The notes under the pieces: model-generated
Told to the model about the DNA's origin: nothing
The model's database searches: none
Seen by the model: only the letters and a program-made list of their open reading frames with translations
Shown here: in pieces, positions 34,421 to 46,400 of the stretch
Layout: every line of letters starts with the position of its first letter
Position numbering within the stretch: the stretch's first letter is position 1
Translations under genes and position numbers: made by a program
From: Mastigamoeba balamuthi
Taxonomy: Eukaryota; Evosea; Mastigamoebida; Mastigamoebidae
Direction of reading: 5' to 3'
Assembly: GCA_902651635.1 (NCBI GenBank)
Contig: CACRSC010000050.1
Span: 137,589 to 201,588 of the forward strand
Length of the DNA: 64,000 nt

Positions 34421-35589
34421 GCGCGGAAGAAGGACGTGCGCACGTGCCTGCGATTGACCGTTGCAGTGCTAAAGTGAAGACGAAAAAGATCCTTCAAAAA
34501 GAGACAAGGCGCCGCCTCAACTGAGACTGCGCACCAATTCCTTCGTCCTCCCGCGTACTGTGCGCGCTCGCCACCGTGGTGGGCGTGCAGGCACTGCCAC
34601 GCGGTTGCACTCCTGAGAACGCGTGGCGGATGGTGGTCACGGCATGGCTGGCAAGCCCCTCCAGCCCCCATACCTCGCGCCTTATCCGACAATTGTCTCG
34701 CGCTCTCCCCCATGCTTCCCCACGCACTCGCGGAGATCTCTCGCCGTGCTCTCATGTGGCACATGCAGCACTGGTGCCCCAGAGGCCAGTGCGGGCGTGG
34801 GGACCGATGTTCACCCCCATAAGAATTTCACACAAAATATCGCGCCGGGCGAGTGAGCACCTCGGAGAAGCACACAAAGCACCGCGGCACTCAGCTGCAC
34901 GATTGCGCCGTTCCAAAGAGGGGCTCTTGCAGAGAGGGAGCGGTCGATGAGGCTGACGGGGCAACCGGAGCAACAGGTGAAGGGAATCCGCGATCAGCAG
35001 CCCTGTTGGCCCCCACAGCGAGCCAGCAGTGCCATCTGACGGCAGGCGCAGGGTGCACTGGCCGCAATCGGGTAGGGCTACGACCCCCCGTAGGGTCTGT
35101 ACTACGATACTGCGTTTGGAGTGAAAAGGCCAGTTCAATGGCATTGCCGTTTTTGCAAGGGCGCTGTCGCACACGGAAAAGGAGTACCGGCACTCCGACA
35201 TCGCCAGCACGCCCGCCGATTCGGAACTCTGCATTGGTAGTGATGTCTGATGAATTTGGCAGAACGCCAGAGGAACACACGGCACGAGAAGAGGAACAGC
35301 TAAAAAAAGAGCGCAGAGGCCATTTCCCGCCCCTGGCTGAGCTCTTGTCTCCGACGAGAAGACTCCCCCCATGCTGAGCTATGGGGCAAGCACGACTGCC
35401 AGCTACCGGAAGTGTTTTGGTCGTGCCCCCATCGCGCATTATTTTGCAGGCCCTCGCCCGCTCGGCTCTCGCCAGGGCCCTCAGCGATGCTCCTCTCATC
35501 CCTAAAATGAGCAACAGTTTCGACACCGGGCTGCCTTGATCGGCGCCGTTCCTCTTTCTGGCACTCAGAGCGTGCTTCACGTTCGGCGC

Positions 35590-35945
35590 GGTGCCCCGCT
35601 GCAATTCTGTGCTTTATCGATCTGCCGACACCCCTTTCCTCCGACGTGGCGTTGTGGCACGTATCAAGGTCCACGGACGAGACCCCAACCCAGCGCATGG
35701 CTCCCTGTCGTTGTCGTGTCTGCAGCTCACCAGCCGCCCATCGCTCTGCGCCACTCCTCCAACGTGATCACCCGTCCCACCGCTTTCACTGTCGGTTCCG
35801 CACGCAACTTCCCCCAGTTGCCCTGACAAACGGGTGCAGGCGAGCGATGCTCATCATCATCGAGGGTCTGTGTCGCACCAATGGGAGACAGCGGCGATCG
35901 CGTCTTTGTGTTAAACCAACGCAAATCGTCAGACACTTGATCCCA
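35590..35945 (+). pseudogene. Partial copy of the COE/Rel-like gene, exons 1 and 3
   Basis: 35722-35800 reads AAHQPPIALRHSSNVITRPT, matching AHRPPIVLRVSSNVISRFT of exon 1. 35845-35935 carries IIIEG and then, in another frame, MGDSGDRVFVLNQRKS, matching IVIEG and MGDSRERVFAFNRCKS. Exon 2 is missing and frames are broken. Confidence 0.75.
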
Positions 35946-36287
35946 CAGCCGCAGGAGCTCATTCTGCATGGCTGTCGGTAGCAATCCCACTGACAGCATT
36001 ACAAAACAAATCAGAGATGTCAATCGGAGGTCGCAAGAGCCTGTAGCAGCAAGGGTCTTCAGGGTGGCTGCCCTCGGGAGGTTGGTCATGCAGAATGAGT
36101 TGCAAAGAAACACAGTATTGACAATTGATACAATTAAGAAATGTACCATTCTTGCCAAGCCCTTCTTGTGGAGTCGACAAAAAAAGACATGGCTTCAATA
36201 ATCGCGCTTGATGAAGCAGTCATCCGCGTCAGGAGCAACGAGAATATCTTTTCCGTGATATCGGTTGAGGGATATTGTTCACTGAAG

Positions 36288-37342
36288 ATGAAGATCGCAC
36301 TGAGCTGGTCGAGCGGGAAGGACTCTGCGTGGTCCCTGCACGTCCTGCGCGAGTCCTACGGCGGCTCCAGCGTGGCCTGCCTGCTGACGACCGCCACGGG
36401 CCCCTTTGCCCGCGTGTCGCTGCACGGCGTGCGCCTGGGCGTGGCCCGTGCCCAGGCCGCAGCCGCTGGCCTCCCGCTCCGTGTCGTCAGCGTCCCGTTC
36501 CCCTGCTCGCACGACGACTACGCCGCGCGCATGGCCGAGGCCGTGGCAGCCCTCGTGGCCGACGGCTACACGCACTGCGCGTTCGGCGACGTGCACCTCG
36601 AGGGCGTCCGGGCGTACCGCGAGCAGAGGCTGCGGGGCACGGGGCTCGAGCCCCTCTTCCCCCTCTGGCAGGTGCCCCATTCAATTGACTCCTGTCGGGG
36701 ATTCCTCCCCAGATACTCCTCTCCCAGATCTGGGCGATGACGTTCCCATGACGCCATCACTCCCCCCCCCGATGGACCCCGCGCCCCTCCGGCACAACAC
36801 AACTGCGTACTTCCCCGTCCCACACACCCAGCCCGGTATCACCACACTTCCCCGCACAGCCCGCGCGCGCTCCAGGCCGCTCCAGCGGACCGGTCTGCAC
36901 ACTCCCAGCAGCACGCGGCCGGCGTGGTTCTGTGCTGCTGCTCGGGAGGTTGGGACAATCAGTTGATTCACGCCCCGCATCGGCGCTGCAGACGGCAGGC
37001 GCGGGCGAGGCGTCCAAGGCGCTGGTCAGGAGCATGCTCGCGGGCGGGCTGAGGACGACGCTCGTGTGCGTCGACAGCAGGAAGCTCAGCAGCGAGCGGT
37101 TTGCGGGGCGCGAGCTCGACGAGGAACTGCTGGCCGAGCTGCCCGAGGGCGTGGACTGGGCCGGCGAGAACGGCGAGTTCCACACGTGTTGCTGGGCGGG
37201 CCCCATGTTCAGCAGCCCTCTCGCGCTGCGCAAGGGCGGGACCGTGCTGCGCGAGGGCTTCGCCTACACCGACGTCACCCTCGACGAGGACGACGCAGAG
37301 GGTCCCGCAAACGACGCTGAGACCCAGGCAGAAGACGTCTGA
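36288..37342 (+). CDS. DPH6: Diphthine-ammonia ligase (DPH6)
   Basis: Exons 36288-36671 and 36992-37342 give 244 aa. DPH6 performs the ATP-dependent last amidation step of diphthamide synthesis on elongation factor 2, in the cytosol. Seen: the PP-loop ATP pyrophosphatase motif SWSSGKDSAWSLH (residues 6-18), FGDVHLEGVRAYREQRL, LEPLFPLWQ at the splice junction, and in exon 2 DEELLAELPEGVDWAGENGE followed by FHTCCWAGPMF. The GENGEFHT block is diagnostic for the family. There is no C-terminal RidA-like extension as in yeast Dph6, so this is the short form. The frame is open upstream of ATG 36288, but family N-termini begin at MKIALSWSSGKDS. Intron 36672-36991 is 320 bp. Confidence 0.93.
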
Positions 37343-37628
37343 CGGTGGACGCTGGCGTGCTCGATGTCTGGGAATGTCAGACAAGGAAAATGGCATTGCA
37401 TCTGCAAGTGCCTGCCATTTCTGAACTGACCCTTCCCTGATAATTTAGCAAAGCAACTAAACAGTATGCAGGGGATGTCTGCTTCATTTTTCTGGTGGGC
37501 CTTCAGAGAGACAGCGCACGTGCAAACGCTACGCAGACAGCTATGCAAGACAGCACCCCGACACGCACAAAAGCCGAAGGTTAGCTCTCCAGAGTGACAA
37601 CTGAAGCACGGTTCCGCTTTCTATGTAA

Positions 37629-39050
37629 TCAGCACTTCCTGTAGGCGTCCGCTGTGACACGCAGAAGGTCTGAAGTGTTCTTCAGGTGGACCATGACTGG
37701 CAACACTGGCCTGCTGAGTCCTTCGCACGAGGCAAGCCCCTTCCTGGTGGTGAAATTGAGCCACGCGTGGGCCTTGTACTCCATCGTGTCGCGCCTGCCG
37801 GCCTCGAAGCTGTAGAAGAACACCCACCCGCTGCAGACGGACGTGAACAGCGTGCGGCTGCGCACCAGCGGGTCGTCGAGCAACAGGTGGTTCCACACAG
37901 CCTGGTCGCAAACTACGGCGGCGCTCCTCGGGATGTGCTTGCCCGCCTCATAGATGGAGCGGATGGCGCTCATGAGCATCCGCTGCGTCCCCGCGATGGT
38001 ACCGACGTTGTAATACGAGACCCTGCCGTGGGTCTTCTCGTACCACGTTGGCGTGCACCCCTCCTGGTTCTCGACCGTCCAGTCGTGCGTGTACGTCTGG
38101 AAGCCCTCAGCGGGAGCGACCAGCTCGAGGGTGCGCCCGTAGATGCGCCGGGACTCCCCCAGGTTCCTGGCGAGCCAGTGGGACGGGTCCGCCTGGAAGA
38201 TGACGTCCCTCGTGTCTGTGGTGAGCACGTACCTTGTGTTTCAGGCACATCGTCAGTCCTCACTGATTATGAGCATAGAAGCACAGAAGTGCCCATTACA
38301 ATCGCCCGCAACGATGCGGGAGTGTGGCTGTGGATTGAATGGGAGGATGTTGAGAGGGGATGGAAGGGCACCTGTAAGTCATGGGCACGTCGTCCACGCG
38401 GCACCAGTGCGCGCCGGGGTGGCAGGGGTTGCTGTGCCGCACAGGCGGCGCGATGCTCATCAGGTACTGGTGCATCGCGTAGAACCTGCCCAGGTGTGCG
38501 CTGCTGAACCTTCTGGGGTCTTCAAACGGCTTCGAGTCCACCAGCTTCACCTGCGGCACGGTCTGTGTGAGGAGTGTTGACAGTAGAATTACTGGGCATT
38601 ATTTGCGCCTCTCAGAAGGGGCACCTGAGAGACGCCTCGGTATTTGGCCCGCAACGTTGCCCAGTCGTGGCTTGGCACGTCGGCGAGCAGAATGATGATG
38701 TCGCCCTTGAACCCCGTCGCGAGCAGCGTCCCCACCAGCCTGCAGACCACGTCGGGGTCGTACCCCTTGGAGTACCCGATGTAGGCGTCCTTCTGCGGCT
38801 CCTCTCCAGTCCTGCAGAGGAGCCAAATTGTTCGGTTAGATTCCCCTCAGTCCCCGTGTACCGACCAGGTCTGGAGTTCTGCGGACGATGCAGCTGGGGA
38901 ATAGTGTTCTGGTTCTACAGCGTCGCGGAAGCGTTGCTGTGGCTGTTCCGTCGTCGGGCGGATGCTGTAGACGCAGACGAAGCCCGTGAGCAGCGCCTCT
39001 GCGACCATCAGGACGATCACCACGTTCACTACAGACGTAGGCACATACAT
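37629..39050 (-). CDS. Type II membrane glycosyltransferase-like protein, copy 1
   Basis: Exons 37629-38232, 38372-38550, 38625-38811 and 38866-39050 give 384 aa. A single N-terminal helix (VVNVVIVLMVAEALLTGFVC) makes it a type II, probably Golgi, protein. The lumenal part reads GYSKGYDPDVVCRLVGTLL, ATGFKGDIIILLADVPSHDW, GRFYAMHQYL and YVLTTDTRDVIFQADPS. The last resembles the metal/nucleotide-sugar-binding TDxRDxxFQxDP motif of GT-A-type transferases. YYNVGTIAGTQRMLMSAIRS and CDQAVWNHLL follow, again typical of such enzymes (acceptor-side GT-A motifs). The exact CAZy family and sugar are not recognised. It is a tandem paralogue of 41099-42569, with the same exon plan. Start ATG directly precedes the membrane helix. 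Confidence 0.8.
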
Positions 39051-39726
39051 GACTGCCGTTGGTGTGCCTGTCCGCTCGACTGTTTGGGACTGAAAACCTT
39101 GTGGACCACAAACTCGTTCAGTTATTTGGTGGATACTGTCACTGTGCGCTGAAATTCTATCATCACCCAGTGCAGGTTTCAGGCACAAATTTTGGGTAAG
39201 CTCGAGAAAAACTCCTGGAAGGAGAAATTGAAAAGAAAGAACTTGCAACTCATGCAAATCCGTCTTTCTTATTTTTCGACTGCAAATGAATGGTGCTGGT
39301 TGAGTTGCGGTGTGCGAGAGGGGGTTCGAAGGGCTTGATCTGGGGGGCAGTAGAAGAGGGCACAGGTGGTACATAACATCATCGCAACGTGGCCGCTCTG
39401 AATTCCCGCAACAAATCGCCACAGGGCTCGGCAAACAACGTACATATCGTTTAACGCAACCCTCGAGTTACTCAGGCCCGTGGGGCTTGAGTTGTCCCAG
39501 TAACGTCTCACTGTACCGGAATTTGCGGCACCCTGTGACTTGTTGAAATCGCCAGAATGGCCGCGACGACCCCGCGGTTAGCACAGGCATCCCAGCAACC
39601 GTACGCGCCCTGACAAACCCTGCCAAAACAATCTCTGTAATCATCTGGATGAGGTACGGCAGGCACATCTCTTCATTTCTTCCGTCGAAAAGCACAAAAC
39701 TCGGGGCTGCCCTCGATTTCCCCTGC
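39051..39726. other. Intergenic DNA, no gene seen
   Basis: Less GC-rich than the flanking genes; no domain or consistent splicing found. Confidence 0.5.
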
Positions 39727-40029
39727 AGAGGTGGTCAGGATGATGGAGGCGCTGCGCGTGGCGCACTCCGAGCATGAGACCGTGCGCGGGGAGGCGCAGA
39801 GGAGTGCGCTGGTGCTGGCGACCGAGCAGCAGGCGCGGTCCCGCGCGTGCGTCATGTGCCTGTGCGCGGCGTCATCACGCATCTTCCTGCCGCGCTTGAT
39901 TTTTGGCGTATGCGAGGCCCGACGGGTTCACGTGCAATGCGCAGGCGCAGGGCCTGCCCCACGTGGGGGCTCTGCTGGTTAAGTGCCCGATCTGCATGCG
40001 GGCCTGCAGGCTGCAGGAAGAATAGCTTC
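39727..40029 (+). pseudogene. RING-finger-like gene fragment
   Basis: After a good acceptor (CCCCTGCAG at 39726), the plus strand reads VRMMEALRVAHSEHETVRG, then RACVMCLCAASSRIFLP (first RING CxxC and following hydrophobic strand). In another frame, GLPHVGALLVKCPICMRACR ends in a stop at about 40029 (last RING CPxC). The central Cys/His ligands between the two are not present in one frame; removing a possible 37-nt GT-AG intron joins the frames but does not supply them. No upstream exons were found. It looks like the decayed 3' end of a RING-HC ubiquitin ligase gene. Confidence 0.5.
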
Positions 40030-41098
40030 AAAGTGCTGCCTACGATATAAGGAGCGAGGTCACTTCACTGGAGCACAAGCTCAAAGACACCCCATTACTG
40101 CCGGACTTCCTTCTACAACCTCTTATTGCACTAGCACCTACGTGAGAGTTGCAGTTGAAGACATGAATAGCACAGAGAGAACACGCACTGCAACATATTT
40201 CACTTTGTGAATGTCACTTACAAACAGACACTGAACGGGTGGGAGGCGATGCTCTGGAGTCCTGTGCACTGCGCCAAAGAGAAGTGGGCCAGCCCAGCCA
40301 TGAAGCGCCCTTGGGGTCCCTGGAGATTCTTCCGGAGTCACGTCAGCGAGCAGATACCGAAATCCCCGGAAATCGAGAGGATTCTGTTCATTGGCGCTGA
40401 GGCCGCCAGACATACACCCACCCAGCCCCACAACACCAACTGTCAGCCCACAACTTACACCAACATTAATCTTCCCCCCCCCCCTCATCACACAATTCTC
40501 TGACCTCAGAGTCCTATCCTGTACTGGCTATGAAAGGTATGAGATCTTATCCAAAATTGCAAAAAAGAAAACACATACAATTGACCCAATTCTCAATTTT
40601 GCATCCGCAAAGAGACATACAAGCCCTTCCTCTGAACAGAAGAAAAAAAGGAAGGGTGCGCAAGAAGGTGACAACAAAATGTGGTTCCAAGGCAAGTGTC
40701 TGCTTAAGGGCGTCCTGGGGCTCAGCATGCTGTACGAGGCAGTCTGCCCATGGCCAGGCGTTCTTCCGAGAGCACCTGCTTGCACTCCTCCAAAACGTCA
40801 TGTGGTTCTAGGCCCGCAAGTGCTGGAGTTTTGCGATGAGGAGCAAAAATAAGGGACAGTCAACTGCCAACACCACAGAATTTTGTTGACAGGGGTTTTT
40901 GGGACCGTCAGTGCCAGATAGTTGCTGAAAAGGAGCTTGAGACAGTGCTCACATGCAGCAGCTGACTGGCAGATAGACCTACTGGCAATGCGCCTTGGCA
41001 AACTCTTGATATCAACGTAGAACACAGACACTGGTTAAAGTACTTAAATGAAAATGATTAGTTGTTTGCAGGGCTGTGTGGTTCTCATCGCTGTGAAA
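40030..41098. other. Intergenic DNA, no gene seen
   Basis: Mixed to AT-rich composition, short runs of C and A; no recognisable product. Confidence 0.5.
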
Positions 41099-42569
41099 TC
41101 AGCACTGCCTGTAGGCGTCAGGCGTGACACGCTGGAGATCTGTGGTGTTCTTCAGGTGGACCATGACGGGCACCACAGGCCTGCTGAAGCCTTGGCACGA
41201 GGCAAACCCCTTTCTGGTGGTGTAATTGAGCCACGCGTGGGCCTCATACTCCATCGTGCCGCGCATGCCGTCCTGGAAGCTGTAGAAGAAAACCCACCCG
41301 CTGCAGACGGACGAGAACAGCGTGCGGCTGCGCACCATCGGGTCGTCGAGCAACAGGTGGTTCCACACAGCCTGGTCGCAGGCCCCCGGAGCGACGCTCA
41401 TCGGGATGTGCTTGCCCGCCTCGTAGATGGAGCGGATGGCGCTCATGAGCATCCGCTGCGTCCCCGCGATGGTGCCGGCATTGTAGTACGAGAACTTGCC
41501 CCCGGTCTCCTGGTACCACGTGGGCGTGCACCCCCCCTGGTTCTCGACCGTCCAGTCGTGCGTGTACGCCTGGTAGCCCTCAGCAGGCGCGACCAGCTCG
41601 AGAGTGCGCCCGTAGATGAGCTGCGACTGCCCAAGGTGCCTGGCGAGCCACCTGGACGGGTCCGCCTGGAAGATGATGTCCCTCGTGTCCGCCGTGAGCA
41701 CGTACCTTGGTGCGAGTGGCAGCCAGTCAGCCGGTGTTGGCAGTGCAGGCAGAGGAGGTGAGGTGGCCGGAATGAGGGGGAATGTAAGGGCACCTGTAAG
41801 TCATGGGCACGTCGTCCACGCGGCACCAGTGCGCGCCGGGGTGGCAGGGGTTGCTGTGCCGTACGGGCGGCGCGATGCTCTTGAGGTACTGGTGCATCGC
41901 GTAGAACCTGCCCAGGTGTGCCATGCTGAACGTGGCAGTGTCTTCAAACGGCTTCGAGTCCACCAGCTTCACCTGTAGGTGATTCATAATTGAGGTGCGG
42001 GTACTGACAGTTTTCTCAGGGGTGTGAGGGCGCCGAATAGAGACGACGGGGGGGCCGCTGGCGAGGGCACCTGAGGGAAGCGTCGGTACTTGGCCCGCAG
42101 GATGTCCCAGTCGTGGCTGGGCACGTCGGCGAGCAGCATGATGATGTCGCCCTTGAACCCCGTCGCGAGCAGCGTCCCCACCAGCCGGCAGACCACGTCG
42201 GGGTCGTACCCCCTGGTGTACCCGATGTAGGCGTCCCTCTGCGGCTCCGCTCCGGCCCTGCATCCAAGGCGCGGGTGCTCTTGCTGAACAGGAGTGCAAC
42301 TTTTGTGTGCCTGTGTTTTTTTCTGTCCCCCTTGGTGCCTTTTTCCTCCAACAGTCAACCCGCGCTGCGTACAGGGAAGAGGACGCCGCGGTGGGCACCG
42401 CATCTGTGGAGCCCATGTCGGGCTCGGCAGCGTACTCGTCGGGCCACGTGCAGTGCTGGTGCGGCTCCACCACAGGGCCCCGGTTGTAGAGGCAGACGAA
42501 GCCCGTGAGCAGCGCCTCGGCGACCACCAGGGCGCCCACCGCGAACACCACAGACGTGGGCACGTGCAT
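41099..42569 (-). CDS. Type II membrane glycosyltransferase-like protein, copy 2
   Basis: Exons 41099-41705, 41794-41972, 42071-42257 and 42373-42569 give 389 aa. It is a close paralogue of 37629-39050: the two internal exons have identical lengths (179 and 187 nt) and the phases agree. N-terminal membrane helix VVFAVGALVVAEALLTGFVC; lumenal blocks GYTRGYDPDVVCRLVGTLLA, GDIIMLLADVPSHDWDILRA, SNPCHPGAHWCRVDDVPMTY, YVLTADTRDIIFQADPS and GVNILP-unrelated YYNAGTIAGTQRMLMSAIRS. It ends in VKNTTDLQRVTPDAYRQC-like sequence (MVHLKNTTDLQRVTPDAYRQ), also conserved in copy 1. The same caution on exact enzyme activity applies. The stem between helix and catalytic part is the most divergent portion. Confidence 0.8.
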
Positions 42570-42974
42570 CACTGCCGCTGTTTCTGTCTGTCCTGTCTGG
42601 CAGAGCGGAGATTAAACGCGGGCTCCGATGTACAGGAACAGGAATAGGTGTCTTACCGGTGGACCGATTGTACAGTAGATTTTTTTGAATCTCTCAGGCA
42701 TCTCAACACAGCCGGGTTGAGGGAAGAAAATCCGGGTGTTAAATTCGGCAAACGTCCAAAAGCGGGAAGTGCACTTGTTCAGTGAGTCACTCGGGCAGAT
42801 ATGAGTCAACTGCAATGCAGGCTGCAATGCCCGAAGTCTGTGACACTGTCTCTGTACAAATATCTAACAGCATTGCATGGCAATTTCTTCAAGCCTGTGT
42901 CAGACTGGCACGCAATAGTGCTGGGCCACAGCTCGGAAGATTTTGGTTTTCTGTGGTGCAGTGGAACAGAACTG

Positions 42975-43030
<56 letters not shown>

Positions 43031-43491
43031 CAATGATGATTCGAGTCTCACGGGACCGAAGCACATCCTGAGGTGCACTCCCACATAAGGGGGCACCCCT
43101 GGAACCCTGCAGTTCCTCCCAGGGTGCCCCAAGGGGCACTCCGGGGGAACTCTGGGATATGGACATACTTTGAGGGCACCCCGGGGGGGAATACCCACGC
43201 AATGTCATTTGACAGGCAGAGAGATGGGGACATCCCCAGGCGCACGCACACACCAGGGGTGTTTAGTCCCGTGCTGCAATTGCCGTCATCTGCGAATCCC
43301 AGCCGGTGCCCTTATCTGGCATACCCATTGCTTGGGGAGCAGCGCAGCAGGGCCGCCAGCAGAGCGGTTGCCGGTGGCTCTTGGTACCTCTTGGTGGGGT
43401 GAGGTCGAAATATCTGGGGAGATATTCCACAATTGTCGTAGGGGCGCCAGCGGCAGGCGGGAGAGCACAGAGGCACCGAGCAGATTCGAGA
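42570..43491. other. Intergenic region before cortexillin-like gene
   Basis: Contains a (CT)n microsatellite (42977-43027), then short C/G-rich imperfect repeats of GGGCACCCC type (about 43090-43190). AAATATCTGGGGAGATATTC (about 43409-43428), an inverted-repeat-like element, lies 65-85 bp before the cortexillin-like ATG. No gene seen. Confidence 0.5.
42977..43027 (+). repeat. (CT)n microsatellite
   Basis: About 25 uninterrupted CT units in intergenic DNA. Confidence 0.95.
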
Positions 43492-46400
43492 ATGTCCCGG
43501 ACGCAAATAGAGAAGGCGTGGGAGCGCGTGCAGGAGAAGGTCCTGCCCCCCCTCCTCCCTCCCCCCCTCTCCCCCCCGGTGCCCCGCTGCGTCCGGGGGC
43601 CCCCAGCGGGCAGCCAAGCGGCGCCCAGGGCCAGCAGAGCCCAACGCAACGCAACGCACTCAGTCACGCACCCTCACACGGGCACTCTCACACGCGCGGG
43701 GTGCGCAGGCCTTCACCAAGTGGATGGACGACACGCTCAAGGCGCGCGACCCGGCGCTCGGCGTCCGCGACCTCCGCACGGACCTGCGGACGGGCCTCAG
43801 CCTCATCCACTTCTTCGAGCAGCTCAGCGGCCGCACCGTCCGCGACAAGGTCGGGTTTCGCTTTTCGAGATCCTTTCTCCGATCCCTGCCCCCTAACGCC
43901 CGCGCAGTACGAGCGCAGCCCGGGGACGAAGATACACGACATACAGAACCTGCACATCGCGCTGGTGTTCCTGGAGAAGGAGATGGGGATGCGGAACCCG
44001 GGGTGCAGCGCAGAGAACATCTGGGACGCCGAGGAGAAGGGCATCAAGATGATCCTCGGCCTCCTCTGGACCCTCTACAGGAAGTACAGGTACCGCCCCG
44101 GGGTGTTTTCCTCTCGCCTCCCCCTCCCCGTCGCTTCCCACTTCCACAGACCTCCTATCCCTACCCCCGTGAAAACGCCCGCTTCCTCCCCCGCGTTTCC
44201 TCCGTTGATGTCCGGCGAATTTCGTGCGTCTTTCTCGGGAGCGGTTTCTTCCCTACGACGATTATTCGGGGGGATCGTTGCTGCGCTTTCGCCGCTGCAC
44301 GGTGGGACAAGAAGAGGTTCTCTGCGCTTCACCCCAGCTCGGAAGAGGGGCAGTTGGGTGTTTGCACTTTGCGTTGTGTTATCTGTGCTGTGGCTGTGCG
44401 TCTTTCTCGGGAGCGGTTTCTTCCCTAAGATAATTCGGAGATCGCTGTTGCCCTCTTGGCGCTGCTGGTGTACAAGAAGAGGTTCACTGCACTTCAATCC
44501 AAGCACAGAAGAGGGGCCGTTTGGGTCATTGCGCTTGCTGCTTCTTTCCGTTGCATTACCTGTGCTGTGTCTTGTTCTGGTTGTGACACAGCGTGTGTGC
44601 TGCCTCGGCGCCTCAGGATGGCCGTGGAGGGCGGTGACGGCAAGAAGAAGGGCAGGGAGGAGGACGCGCTGCTCGAGTGGGTGCGCCAGACGACGGCGGG
44701 CTACGAGGGCGTCTCGATACAGAACTTCCGGTCGAGCTTCAACGACGGCCTCGCGTTCCTGGCCCTCGCCCACACCTACGACAAGGAGCACTGCCCCTTC
44801 AGCTACGACGAGCTCAGAAACGTCCGCCTGCCTGCCCGCTGCTCGGCCAGCGCTGTCTCATGACCCCCCGTGCCCTGAGCAGTCGGGCAAGGAGCGCCAG
44901 GAGCTGCTCAAGATCGCCTTTGACTACGCCGAGCAGTACATGGGCGTCAACAAGCTGCTCGAGGAGGAGGAGGTCGCTGGCGGCATGGTAGCTCCTTCCC
45001 TCCTGTGGCTCGCGCCAGCTGCTCACCCAGTGACGATGGCTGGCAGCTGGACGAGAGGGCGCTGGCGCTGTACGCGTCGCTGTACTACCACGCGTTCAAG
45101 AGCAAGGCGGACATGCTGGCGATGCAGCAGCAGCTCGGGGCCTCGTCGCTCAGCCTCGCGCTCGAGCAGAAGGGCAAGGACGAGCTCATCAAGATGAACC
45201 TCGAGCTCAACGACACCCTCGCCCTCAGGCTGTGCGCCTTCTCTCGCTCGGTCATCGTGTTTGGCTGTCTGTGCTTCTGCAGTGCTGTCTCTCTTCCCTG
45301 TCTCTGATGATCTATCCATCTCCTGTGTGCGTGCGTATGTGTCACCGTGTCTCTATGCCACTGGTTTGTCACTGTCAACTGTCTCCCCCACATACCTTTT
45401 CACTTGCTATCGCCATCATTCACACTCACACTCAATACGACACGGACAGCGGGGAGCTCGAGGAGGAGAAGAAGACGTCGCAGCGCAAGGACGACGAGCT
45501 GCGGACGCTGGGGGCGCGGATGGCGGAGATGCAGGCGGCGCTGGAGCTCAAGGACGCGGAGCTGGCCGCCCGCAACGCCGAGGTCGCGCGGCGCGACGTG
45601 GACATCGCCGCCCTCGAGCGTACGCGCAACGAGGCGCTGCTGCGCACGCAGCACCTCGAGGAGCAGGTGCGCCAGCTGCAGATGCAGCTCGAGGCGCTGC
45701 AGTCGCTGCTCGAGGACGAGCGCCGCAAGCGCGCCAAGCTCGAGGCCGAGCTGCGGGCCGCCCAGGACGAGCTGCAGCGGGCGAGGCAGCAGCTCGAGCA
45801 CGAGCAGCGGCTCAAGGAGGGCGGCGAGAAGGAGCTGAGCCTGAAGCTGACCGAGGCCGAGAGCAGGGTCCGCGAGCTCGAGAAGGCGCTGGGCAAGCTG
45901 CACGAGGACGCGGCGGCCGCCGACGTGAAGATCTCGGACCTCAAGGGCCGCGTGCGCAAGAGCCAGAAGGCCGCCGACGAGAAGCAGCGCGCCATCGACG
46001 AGAGCGCTCGCCAGTTCAAGATCAACCACACGGGCCTCGCCGCCCTGCGCGCCAACCTCGAGCGCCACATAACCGTGCGTGCCGAGACAGAGGGGGGGAG
46101 GGGTCTGTGAAGCTGCGCAGCCCCCTGTCCTTGCAGTGGGGTGCTCTGCTGACGGGCGAGGTCTCGTGGCGCGCAGGACATACACAAGTGGCAGAAGTTC
46201 CTCGAGGGCGGGGCGGCGGACGTCACGGACCCCGACGACATCATCCAGGCGGCCGCGGAGGAGATGGAGCGGATGGGCTTTGTGGAGCAGCTGAATCACG
46301 TGAGCGGGCTGCTGGAGAAGGAGAACACGACGATGAGCAAGCTGCTCGCCGAGCGCAGGGCCCTCTACGCCAACGAGCCCAGGAGGAAGAAGGAGAAGAA

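Larger units (their letters stand above)
33661..36287. other. Duplicated and decayed DNA up to DPH6
   Basis: No intact gene. It contains three partial decayed copies of the 32.5-33.7 kb gene (separate entries). The last 50 bp before DPH6 have three ATATC/GATAT elements (about 36243, 36259 and 36272), plausible promoter sequence. Confidence 0.6.

Noticed and set aside
40200-40860. Possible small gene between the transferases
   Set aside because: Short frames on both strands with no family signal or splice support.
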